Assembly: GCA_018398765.1 (NCBI GenBank)
Contig: JAHBMJ010001329.1
Location: forward strand, 3,395-67,394
Direction: 5' to 3'
DNA: 64,000 nucleotides
Source of the DNA: Chromera velia
Taxonomy: Eukaryota; Sar; Chromeraceae
The notes under the pieces: model-generated
What the model saw: only the letters and a program-made list of their open reading frames with translations
What the model was told of the DNA's origin: nothing
Database searches by the model: none
Program-made: the position numbers and the translations under genes
In this document: positions 11,601 to 22,063 of the stretch, one piece after another
Layout of the letters: each line of letters opens with the position of its first letter
How positions within the stretch are numbered: position 1 is the stretch's first letter

Positions 11601-14600
11601 CGTCGGCACAAACGTCTTGTTCGTTTCGCAGAAGATCAGGAGGGTCAACAAGCGAGAAAGAGTGTAAATTGACTGACCTGCATTGAGACAGAAAATCTCC
11701 AAAAAACCCTCAGATCCCGACGGCCCCCCCAATTTGTCTTTCTCTTTCTCAAGCCGTCTCTTTTTCGATGCAGAATTCTCCCCTTCATCTGCACCTCCAA
11801 CTTTCGCGTTCCCCGCCTCGCCGTTGCCGCGTGTTCCTGCAGCCTCGGAGGACTGGCGATGAACGGGTGCAGAAGGAGAGATGATCACTTTATCGTCTCC
11901 AGAAGCCGTCAGGAGGGTGCCGATGAACTCGCGGAAGATGTAAATTGACCCTGCCACAAGCACCAAGAGATGAATGACACACACACACACACACACACAC
12001 GCACGCACGCACGCACTCACTCTCACCTCCAGAGATAGATAGACAGATGGACAGATAGATAAGTAGATAGAAAGACAGCACAGAAGGAGGGAAGCAGAGA
12101 CAGACAAAGAGGCACAAACAGAAAGAGACTCAGCCGGAGAGCGAGAGAGCTGTCCCTTCGTGAGAGGCAGACAGAGACTGGCACTCTTTTTCTTCACAGT
12201 CACGAAGGAGGAAAACAAAAGCACAGCCATACAGCCGGACCTGCAGAGTGTGTGGACAGGTGAGTTTCTCCCCCCTTTCCAGTTCCTTCCCCTTCTGCTG
12301 CCCCCTTGTGTCCTTTCTGAGTAACTTCCATCGATGCCATCCGAGCGCGCTGCCGCTTTCTGGAACTTTCACTGAACCCCCGCAACTGGATGCGTCACAT
12401 GCACAATGAAGGAAGAATCAATAAAGAATCAAGCAAGGCACACATGCAAATCCTCTCTTCTTTCTGAGCTTTCGACCGAAGCTCCAAACCACATGGAAGG
12501 AATGTTTTCAATGAGAACAGCAGACCCTCGACATCGCCACTCTGGCGTGACAGAAATGAATTCTTTCGCCATTCTTCTCATCCCACGCTGGGGACACAAG
12601 AAAGTCTCTGCAATGAATCCATGAAAGAGAAAAAAGGAAAATCTCATGCATCACGCCTCTACAGACAGCACTGCCTTTTTGTGGCAGACGAAGTGAACGG
12701 AAAAAATTGATCTTGAAACTTGCATGCAAGCGTGATATGATGTCAGCTTGACCAACAACGTCACTCGATGATCAACATCTTACGACGCACGCATTAGCAG
12801 ACTGACAACGCGACAAAAGCCCCTCTCGTCCATCCACCTGCCCACTTCCCTCAGAGACTCGCTTTGAAGCCCGCCCTCCACTAGAAACTCCGGAATCGTT
12901 AACCCTCTCTCATGCGACTGGGACTGGGACTGCGACCCCCTCCCCTCCCCGTTCTCTCCCTCTCCCTTTGCAGCACCAGCAAGTAGAGCCTCCACCTTCA
13001 ATGCCTCTTCTGCACGGAGGGAGGGAGGGTCGACTCGCAGGCAGGTGCAGTATTCATCCAGACCACCAAGGAGGAATTCAAGCTGGAGCAGACGGGAAAG
13101 GATCCACTGGAAAGCAGCTCTACAATTGTACTTCACTGATGGATTCCAACATCTGGAAGTCGTCTCTCACGCCCCACAAAAAGAAGAGCACAGGACTCTC
13201 AAAACTCGTGATGAAGTTTGTCATTCACTTTTCGGCGGACTGACTGTTCAGCATTTTGATGAGCTGCGAGCAGAGCCCTGCCGCTCGTCGCACTGCCTGT
13301 GCGTTGTCTGAGGCGAGCTTGGCTGCATACTCCTTGAGGTATTTCTGGAGATCCTCGCGTACTCCTCGGAGCTGAGCAGGACACAGCAAAGCATGAAAAT
13401 GACTTGATGACATTCCAAAGGACATACTCACAGCCCCGCCCCTTTCCTCCCAACCAGAGAACAGATGTGCACGACTAGACGCACGAACCTTTGGTGCATC
13501 CCTCTGACATGAAAAGAACGCACGAAAATCCGCCCAAATGAAGCACAGATCCGAAGAGTGCGGCACACACGAGAGAGAACGAGGCCGACTGACTGGCTGA
13601 CCTCTGCCACAGAGATGCGACTCGATCCGCACGCGTTGAGGGCGTCCATGAGGTTGTGGGCCTGCAGAAACGCGATGAGGGAGGCAGAAACAAAGGGGAG
13701 GAGGAAGAGAAGTATGCAACGATGGAATTTTGATCACCACAAAGAGGACTTGAGAGGAGGGGAAACATAAAACTAATGCAAAAGAGTGCATGGAGGAGAA
13801 AGGGAATGTTAGGAAAAGGGAAGGCATGCAGTCCCTTACCTCATCAAACACGACGACGTTGCCTTCTGTCTCGACGCCTGCATCCATCCCTCCATCCATC
13901 CAATCAGTGGCCGCACGCAGCAACGATCATCAATGCGACATGGCAGGAAGAATAGCGGAAGGTTCAACACCCTGCATATGTATGGACGGCCCCTCTGACC
14001 TTAATTGACTGCATGTTCTCCTCTCCACTTTCTGTTTACTTCCTATGGGAGCTGCCAGGTGCGCCTGCTTCTTTCTTGATGAAACGAATCAGTAGAGAAG
14101 CTAGTAGGCGGCGAATTACGGCATACAAAGAAGAAGAAGAAGAAGAAGAGGGCAAAAAAGTGGGCAGGAACAGCTGAAGAAAAGATTCGGAGAGTATCAA
14201 ACTTCCTCGTATTAATATGAATGAATAGAAAGAGTTGCACCTGCATGCATCAGCACGACGCGACATTTCCTTCAATCTCATGTGAAAGAAGAACGAACGA
14301 ACAGACACAAACCCACCCAAAGCCTCCCGTGCCTCCGCCTTCAGAACGCAAGAGTAAGGCAGAAGCACCACCTGAAGGAAAGACACGCATACAAGCAGAC
14401 GCGAAGAAAAGTCCGTGTGCCGTAGCGCAGGAAAAAGAAGACAACATAAACTCACAATCATTTTGGGCTCCTGTGACCCCACGACTACGGGACAGGAAAG
14501 CAAAAAAGGAAAAAAGTCCAACAGCGACATTTTGAACACTAGCAAACAAGTTGATTTACACCTGACGGGGGGAGAACGCAGAGCCAACCAACATCTGCGT

Positions 14601-17600
14601 CCTTCGCCGCCTGCCGAGCCGCATAGTAGGCACAAGCCTGCAAAGTGGCGGAAATAACACACACAGATATACACGCGCCGAGGATTCGCATTGAGGTTGC
14701 CAAAATATCGGATTTCAGGCTGCTTAATTTTGCGAATTGAAGGAAGGGCAATTGAAATATAATCTCTGGGGTCTTTCTTTGTTCCTTCTCTCCGTTCGGA
14801 TTTTCAGTTTCTCATTTGCTCTCTGCCTGCCTGCCTGGGCCCATTCTAAAGCCTGTATGCGCTCTGTCTTAATTCTATGTCTGCCCGAGTCACCGACTTA
14901 TGCACGGAGGGAGAACAGTGAGCTGCCAAGAGAGACCCCTACCGACCTGCACATTCGGAGAGACGGCCCAATCGGCGCATTCCTCAACATCCAGAGGTTC
15001 GCTCTGCAAGCACAACATGCAAGACGGGAAGGAGAAGCGAGGAAAACTGATCCGAAGGCAGAAGCCACAAAGAAAGAATCTGCTCGATTGGCAAACAAAT
15101 TCGAGAAAGCTGACCTCCTCCACTTCTTGCATGCACACGTATGCTCAAATTGAAAAGTCAATGACTGACCAGCAAAATGTCCGACAAAGCAGGCGCGTTC
15201 CTCTTGTACTCACAGCCCCCTGCAAATATCGAGAGAGCAGTGAAGGTGCTGGGGAAGTGAACAGAAAGGAGACCATTCCGCTTGGGTTAATGATGAAAGC
15301 CAACCAACCCAGTGGTAGGAGTTCTGCCGGGAATGAGAACGCATGGGAAGTGAGACGCTGAAAATTTCTTTTCTCGCGACAGCCAACCCAACATGATTTG
15401 TTTTTCTGCGCATGCTCACATTCGATTTCTCTGTGTACAGCAGAAATGCAATTTGTTTTCTGGGATTTTCTTTTCCGATCAGCGGAGGATACAGAAGAGT
15501 CTTTTGGGCCCAACCCAGACGAGGAGCATCCGATCTCTGCATACCTGCGCGGCAGAGCACGCACATGGAGAGACAGGGGCAGACCTACGTTCATCAAGCA
15601 GTTTTCGGCATGCCTCGTTGACTCCCCCAATCCCGACTGTGTTGGCAGACAACTCCCCTCGACCTTGAGTACCCTCTCCTGTTGCTGTCTTTGCTTTCTG
15701 ATACCCTGCTGACCCTCTCCACTGGTTTTTCCCCATTCCTTTCTCTCTATCGAATGCACTATTCTCAGTTGCAGCTGCTTTCCTTGCAATCAGGCCCCTC
15801 GCAGCGGGGTTGACTTTCTGCGTTCAAACAGCGGGGGCAGCTGAATCGCGTGGAATCCGGCCGAAGTACTTTTCATCAAAAAGACTGGCGAGACCTGTAT
15901 GAAACGACACTGAAAAGAAAGAAAAAGTGGCCGACTGAAAGGAAGGCGAACCAAATGGGGGCTGTTCCCTTCCTCACCCTCTGTACACTCTCTTCTCTCC
16001 ACTTCGTTTCTTTTCTCTGCCCCCCCAGCCCCCCGAGAAAATAACTAAGCGCCCAACGGGACCAGCTCGAATAAGGGGAGACGGAAGGCAAGAATCGTCA
16101 GAAGAAAACGAAACGGGTCAGGACTGACAATCGGGTCACCTTTCCACTCAATCCTGAAGATTCAGTCCGAATAAAGAACCAAAAACGTGTGCAAGCATAA
16201 AACGTGCGCAACCTGTAGTATTCAGCCCCGCAAAGTCCTCTCGCTGCTTGCGTCCACTCACCCATTCATCCATCAACTCACTCACTCACTCACTCACCGG
16301 ATTTACACACAGATGCCCACGCGATCCCAGAGACACCACAGACAACTGCCTATCCTGGCCCTTCCCAGAAGAACAAGAAAAAGAAGAAGAGGAAGAATTC
16401 CCATCCGACGCTCCACCCTTCGTGGCGGAAGAGGAACTTCTGGCACTCACAGAAAATTTGGTGCCCTTTAGCTGCAAAGTCAGGAAGCGTTTGACATACA
16501 CATCGACGCACATACACAGCACCCAGGTACCTCCCTTCCATCCTTTCCCATTCCGAACCATAGCTGAGCGAATTTGAACGAACAGTGTCAGACGGGCAGC
16601 AAATGAAACCTGCAACAGTCAATTACAGTGTGTTCACCGAATCCTCAACAAGTCGACTGACCTCCTTCACGAATTGGGCGAGCTGGCTGTGCGTCCGGCT
16701 GCATATCAGGATCTGCAAAAGGACGAACGAAATGAGGACAGAGATCGTGCAAGAAGGGCTACCAACCACATTCAAAAGTCACATTTGCAGCGTGAGACAC
16801 ATCTGCTTTTGGTCTGGCGTGTTTCACGCGCCCGCTTCAGACGCATACATTTTCTGGTGCGTGTGGTTATGCTGTTGTACACACGCGCGCGCGCGCGTGT
16901 GTCTGTGTGTGTGTGAGAGAGAGAGAAGGAGACAGACAGACGGAGAGACATCGACCAACGTCATGATATGTGAAAGCGGGCGGCTTGATCAGCAACTAAC
17001 TGGTTTACTCCAACTGACCTGCGTCTTTTTATTCAGAGGTCCGTCTGCAGTGAGGGCGAGGGGTATCAAGGGGGAGATTCAGATAGTTCACCCATGAGTG
17101 TGCGCGTCTCTGTTGGCGTCCTTCTGCAATTTTTCGGGCTCTCCTAATCTGTCTGCCCGCCTTTTTGTCTGTTTGTTGTGCTGTCTTCCTATCTGCCTGT
17201 CTCTCCCTCTTTCTTTCTGTCATTCACTGAGAGTCACTCCTTTCCTCCATCAGTCAATTTCCCCCTCACCCAGTCACTCCCCCGATCACTTGACGTTTCC
17301 AGCGCTCTTTCTTTCCAGTTGTTTCGATCCGGTATCTGTCTGTGAAGACAGAGTTCAGGGAGGATATACGCAGAAAGTAAAACTGTCCCCACCTGTATAT
17401 AGAAATACAGTCAAGCAAAACTCCTGGCAAATGCACATGCAGTGAGATCTCACCTACCTCCGTCTTTGTCATCATTGTCTCTTGTTCTCTGGTCCTTTTC
17501 TCTCTCTCTCAGGATCCGAAATTTGCGCTCTATCTCCTCGGGGGTTGCGTAGAGATCCGCCAGAAAGTCTTCTTCCTCTTCTTCTTTTTCCTTTTCTGTG

Positions 17601-18431
17601 GACTGCTTTGCCGTCCCATTCTGCCGTCTCGTTGTCGACTCTCCAAACCCCCTGTGCCCAAAACCAGCGACAAGATCGGCATTGGCATTGGGATTCTGCT
17701 GTGGGATGACAATCTGACGCCCGAACAAACTCTGCTTCTGCGGTTGATTTACGCATCCGGTTTTCGTCAGAGACGCGCGGTCGCTCGCCTCCTTTATGCG
17801 GTGGCGCCACTCTCCAATAACCTCGTCCACTCTTTGCCCGTCAGCTTCAGCTGCCGCAGCCTTGAGCCATGCCGGCACTTCCTTTTCACTTTCACTTTCA
17901 GCGGAAGCTTTTGGGTCCGTCTCTCTATCTCCTCCTGCTCCCCTGACACCGACAGTCGACACACTTTCGCCCTTCACCGTGGCGAACACTCGTTCTCTTT
18001 CTTTCTCTGTGAGCCTGTCGGATGGAAGCAGTCAGAGAAGGAGACCAACATGGGTTTGAAGGGAAGAAAGGGGCAGAGGGGGATGGAGAACAAGATGAGA
18101 AAGACTTTCGGATACAGAGAGGAATCGGAGAAGCAGAGCGTTAACCACCAGGCTCACCAAGAGAGCGTCGCACAGAGTATCGACAGTGTCTTCCCTGTCC
18201 CTGTGGGGCTTTCGAATATTCCGAATCCTCCCTTCTCGCAGAGGTCGTAGACTTCCCTCATCAACCCCAGTTGCCCCTGCAACGCCACCAAGAAAGAGCA
18301 GGTTCATGAGTATTCGAAAAACTGGAGAAACCACACTCGTTAAACGAGCGAGAGGCCACAGAGTGAGAGCCTACCTGGTAGGGTTTGAAGGGAAAGCCGA
18401 AGGGGAAATCACCAACCGACTGAGAAGTCAT
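8625..18431 (-). CDS. DDX11: DDX11/CHL1-type iron-sulphur DNA helicase, about 24 exons
   Basis: A superfamily 2 XPD-like 5'-3' helicase that in other eukaryotes supports sister-chromatid cohesion and replication. Exons (minus): 18431-18375 (ATG, then [11 protein letters not shown]), 18276-18158 (Walker [13 protein letters not shown]), 18014-17458 (charged spacer), 17044-17019, 16712-16662 (Ia, [11 protein letters not shown]), 16471-16298, 15652-15585, 15544-15420, 15219-15170, 15003-14947, 14636-14592, 14371-14317, 13877-13840 and 13661-13602 (DEAH box split as FDE/AHN), 13371-13229, 13119-12807, 12385-12241, 11950-11678, 10928-10767 (LLLGGTLRP), 10469-10321 ([10 protein letters not shown]), perhaps 10123-10103, 10022-9715 (VVGGRLSEG), 9495-9199 ([14 protein letters not shown]), 8877 onward. 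The four Fe-S cysteines are present (HLCVNP, NEACRK, GCEYK, CAYY). The product is about 1,150-1,200 aa, longer than human DDX11. About 18 residues after exon 20 and the exact C-terminus (8625, or a spliced end near 8700) are unresolved. Confidence 0.93.
9171..9198. repeat. (GACA)n tract starting at a splice donor
   Basis: On the coding (minus) strand this reads (GTCT)n and begins with the donor GTCTGT of the DDX11 exon at 9495-9199. Confidence 0.85.
10929..10962. repeat. (ATCC)n tract running into a splice acceptor
   Basis: On the minus strand it reads (ATGG)n and ends as GGATGCAG, the acceptor of the DDX11 exon 10928-10767. Confidence 0.85.
11977..12065. repeat. (CA)n, (CGCA)n and (GATA)-type repeats in a DDX11 intron
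   Basis: A (CA)n run at about 11977-12000 is followed by GCAC repeats and imperfect AGATAGAT sequence to about 12065. It is intronic. Confidence 0.85.
16271..16297. repeat. (CACT)n tract starting at a splice donor
   Basis: On the minus strand this is (GTGA)n, and its first unit is the GTGAGT donor of the DDX11 exon 16471-16298. Confidence 0.85.
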
Positions 18432-19179
18432 CCCTTGGTAGTCTACTTCAGATTCTTATCCAGTGGGTAGACGGACGCTGGTGTCCAGTCTTCTTCCTTC
18501 TTCATGTTCCAGTCAGCTCAAGAGCCCTGTTTCTGACGCTCTGTCAGCACCTGTAAAACTGTGGGACCATCAACGATCAATATATAACAGTGTATTATAA
18601 CTTGGATCCAGATGCTCGTTCTGTCTGTCAAAATGTCACTGACATGTCACTGACACAGTGGCACTTGGTCGATCTGATTTGACTCGTCAAGCTTCGCAGC
18701 TGGTAGCCGACGGCAGCCGTCTCGCCGCTGTATACGCACAAATGCGTGGCCCGCCGCCACTCGCGCGGGTCCCGCGGGGGGGCTGTGATGATCCACGCGC
18801 GCCGCCAGTCATGCCGATCATGCAGTCATTATCAGTCTGTCGCTCAGAATCGCTCTTGAAACGGTGACACGTACGAGCTGCATGGAACTATCATAGCACC
18901 TATAGCTCCGGTCTATCAAGCCTTTCGGTCGTGATTATTTTCAGCGTGCTTGTCATCTCCTCCGGAGTCGAAGTGTGCTAAGGGCGAAGCCGCCGAGAAA
19001 AGACAACAAATCTTCGGAGACGGCTTAGAGGGTGCAGAGTGGAGAGAAAGAACTCATAAGAGCAGTTCCTTTCCTTTTTTCACTTGAGCAGGGACTTCTC
19101 TCCCTGAAAATTAAGAGGGCAGCCAGAGAGAAGTCGAGACGACAGCAGCTTAGAAAAAAGAAGAGGGAGGGAAAGAAAG
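18432..19179. promoter_or_regulatory. Shared upstream region of DDX11 (-) and RPN13 (+)
   Basis: A 748-bp head-to-head spacer. It contains an AT-rich patch near 18575-18605, a repeated GTCACTGACA word near 18635-18657 and a GC-rich CGCG-containing patch at 18740-18810. No ORF of note. That it serves as a bidirectional promoter is inferred from gene orientation alone. Confidence 0.35.
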
Positions 19180-20031
19180 ATGGGGCTCGAATTTCGGTGC
19201 GGGAAAATGAATTGGGACGGGAAGACCGTCACTTCAGACAAGAGAAAGGGTCTCTTGACTTTGTCGGTTGGTGCAGGGAACAAACACAAATTGCAATGGA
19301 AGGACCGAGAGGAGGGGAGTGGAAAGGTTGAGCATGAATTTTTGTTTGGGGCAGGAGGGGCCTCGATGACGCGCATGCCCGGAGAGAGGGGGGAGAAGGC
19401 GCGCATCTATGTGATCACCTTTTCAGAGGAGAACAAACCCAAGTTTCTCATATGGATGCAGGAACCAGATATTGAGGCAGACAAACAGAACGTGACTAAA
19501 TTCAATTCCACAGTGGCCCAGACGCCCACTGCTCCCCCTCCTGCTCCAGCTGCACAGCCTGCGGGGGGGAACACTGGAGGCGACTTTGCCTTCATGCAGC
19601 AATTGCTTCAGCAAGCGCTCCAACAGACCACGGGGCAGCAGCAGCGGATCCAGCCGACGGGTCTCCCTTTGATTTTGAACACACGCCGTTTGAGTGACCT
19701 TCTGCAAGACGAGGAAGCTCTTAAGGAGTTGCAGATGCATATGCCAGACGGGCAACACACAGCAGAGGACGTCCGTCAAGTTGTCAACAGTTCCCACACC
19801 CACGCCTCCATGCAGGCTCTCACACAGGCCATCTATTCAGACCAGCTGCCTGTGCTGTTGTCCATGCTCGGTCTGCCTCAACCGAATTTAATGCAGAGGG
19901 CGGGGGGGGACCCGATGGAGATCCTCTGCAGGTCCCTGAACAGAGACAGGCCAAACGCAAATGCGAATCCTCCTGCTGGGGGCGGGGGGACGTCAGGGGA
20001 AGGAGACCAGAAGGGAGGGGAAAAGAAATGA
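19180..20031 (+). CDS. ADRM1: Proteasomal ubiquitin receptor RPN13 (ADRM1)
   Basis: A single 283-aa exon, ATG to TGA. Residues 2-110 are the PRU (Pru/PH-like) domain that binds ubiquitin and the RPN2 tail. Diagnostic stretches are FRCGKMNWDGKTVTSDKRKG, LQWKDR and FLIWMQEPD. A Pro/Ala- and Gln-rich linker follows (about 113-160). Residues 165-235 match the DEUBAD domain that recruits the deubiquitinase UCH37 (motifs LSDLLQDEEALKEL and LLSMLGLPQ). The C-terminal tail is Gly/Asn-rich. Length is shorter than human ADRM1 (407 aa) but domain order is normal. It is intronless, unlike its neighbours. It acts at the 19S regulatory particle base. Confidence 0.95.
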   Translation: MGLEFRCGKMNWDGKTVTSDKRKGLLTLSVGAGNKHKLQWKDREEGSGKVEHEFLFGAGGASMTRMPGERGEKARIYVITFSEENKPKFLIWMQEPDIEADKQNVTKFNSTVAQTPTAPPPAPAAQPAGGNTGGDFAFMQQLLQQALQQTTGQQQRIQPTGLPLILNTRRLSDLLQDEEALKELQMHMPDGQHTAEDVRQVVNSSHTHASMQALTQAIYSDQLPVLLSMLGLPQPNLMQRAGGDPMEILCRSLNRDRPNANANPPAGGGGTSGEGDQKGGEKK

Positions 20032-22063
20032 ACAAAGCGGGTGAGTGTGTATTCATGGAATGCCCCTTGTCTTAATTTTCCCCGCAGAGGGGAGTAAGCA
20101 TGCCTGCAGAATCGCTGTCCCTTTATCTTTCCGTCGCTCCCGTCTTCACCTTGAAGTTGTCGAACAACGACTCTCCCGCTTTCCTCGCCGAAATCATATA
20201 GCGTGCCTTCCGTCAATCCCATGATGAAGGGAAAACGTTGACAAACAGAATCCTGTGTTTGACGTGTACCTTGATGCCCTTTCTGTAGCCGCAGAAGACA
20301 CCGCCCCCTCCCGTTACGCTGCAGATATCGCCTCGTTCCTTGCAACCACTCTAGCAACCACTACCTCCAGCGAGTCAATTCCTCAGCAGTGCACTTACGG
20401 ACCTGACCGGGCTGACCCAAGTCAGAATAAAGTCAGACATCGTGGTCTTGCCGTACTGCTGACGTACTGAAGTTTCCGTAGCGGGTCTCAGGCTACTAGC
20501 GGCCACCTCCAGTCTGCTTCTAGGTCTGCTTGTCAATTGATATGACAAACCACCGATACATTCGCCAATGCATTCTACCAGTGGTTTCACTAAATATCAT
20601 GTTAAAAGTATGTGATTTGGTATTTGGCTATGTGTTTGGTTGATGGTCTAGCTTACTGCAACGTACATACCGTAACACCGTAACAGTACGTACCAGCTAT
20701 TCTGTATATAACCAATTCATTCAAATTAAAACCCTCAATCAATCAACCAATAATATAACTACATAGACTCGCTGTTATAGAGCTAGATAAGTGATAAGTA
20801 ATTTAGTGGTGCCTTAGAGCACTGTCACCGTTTTATGTTAGAAAGGTCGCCCCCCTAGGTGTGATCTGTAAAGTTTTAAAGTGAAATAAAGTTTAAAGTC
20901 TGGTTTAAGTCTGTGAATTCTAAAATATAACTTTTAAAACGCACTTTAATAAATTTTTTTTACATACATTAAAATATGTGTTAAAAGGCTAAACAATCCT
21001 AAACAACATATCAATGTGTTCAAGCTTTTTATTCTCAAAGTTTTAAAACCAAAGAAGTTTTAAAGTCTAAAGTCTGTGCTTAGACTTTATTATAAAAATA
21101 ACTTTACAGATCATACCTAGTCGTCCCCGCAAATAGCAAAGGAGTCTGATGACTTTCATTTTAAACCACAAATAAAATGTTGGGCCGGGGACTAGCTAGT
21201 TTAATATATCTTATAATATCTTTTTTAGTCTTCGTTAAAGTTTGAGATGGTAGCGCATAGAGCAGTGTCAGCATGCATCAAGAAAGTGAGAAAAACATGG
21301 GTGATTATGAAGATAGGGGCTATGTACATCATTGGTAATCATTAATTAGCTACAGCAGGGGGTACACGTGGCCGCAGTACAGGCTCCACAGTTCAGAAAA
21401 GCAAGACGACTAGACGTAAAAAATTATTTATAATTACTTAATTGAGAAAACTGGTTACTTTTAAATTGATTGATCAACAGAATGGCTCCTAGTAGCGCCT
21501 AGGCTCAAAACTAGAAGGGAATTCGAAGGACCACTCGGACAAACTACAGGCTATAGTCCGCTCCTCTTGTCGCGCGGCTCGCGCGGCAGATGCCGCAATC
21601 CCGCAATCCCTCGCGATCACTGCATGATCACGCGCAACCGAGCCACAGAACCGATTATTCGGTTCTGCGATGCATGAAGGTTCTGCATGAAAAGTTTCCG
21701 CGTCTCGCCGTCTCCACGCGTCTGTAAACTCAGTGCACGAATCAGACTGCGCAAATCTCCCCAATGGTGCACGCATTGAATCAATCTTACTGTACTCAGT
21801 ATTCGTATGAGTAACGGCTTTCTGGTGGATTGTTCGGTTGGCACACTTGACTTTTTTTATCGTGTTCTTTCATCGACCTCGAGCCAGAGTTCGCGGACTT
21901 CGAGTTACGCGCTTGATCGACTGGATTAACCTTCCATTTCTCCTCACCTCAAACTGACCGGAACTACCTGCCACAGCGATTGTTCTGACAGTGTTTGTGA
22001 AAGATTAAGAGCCCGATTGGTGCAAGCAACCATCAATTAAGCGAGTCTCTGACGAAGCTGAAA
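20032..22063. other. Intergenic with AT-rich island
   Basis: From 20032 to about 20470 there are open stretches on both strands but no frame with recognisable features. From about 20580 to 21490 the sequence is AT-rich. It holds an imperfect inverted-repeat element (20855-21120). From 21500 to 22060 it is GC-richer without a clear gene. Confidence 0.5.
20855..21120. mobile_element. Short inverted-repeat (MITE-like) element
   Basis: Positions 20855-20875 (CTAGGTGTGATCTGTAAAGTT) match the reverse complement of 21100-21120 at 20 of 21 bases, and weaker similarity continues inward (AAAGT/TTTAAAGTCT words). The total is about 266 bp. I see no clear target-site duplication, so the element status is inferred from the terminal inverted repeats. 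Confidence 0.45.

Noticed and set aside
13225-13923. 232-codon minus-strand frame as a single gene
   Set aside because: It spans two DDX11 exons and introns; the conserved parts only join correctly when spliced.
19878-20357. 159-codon minus-strand frame behind RPN13
   Set aside because: Overlaps the RPN13 3' end and has no recognisable motif; probably chance in GC-rich sequence.
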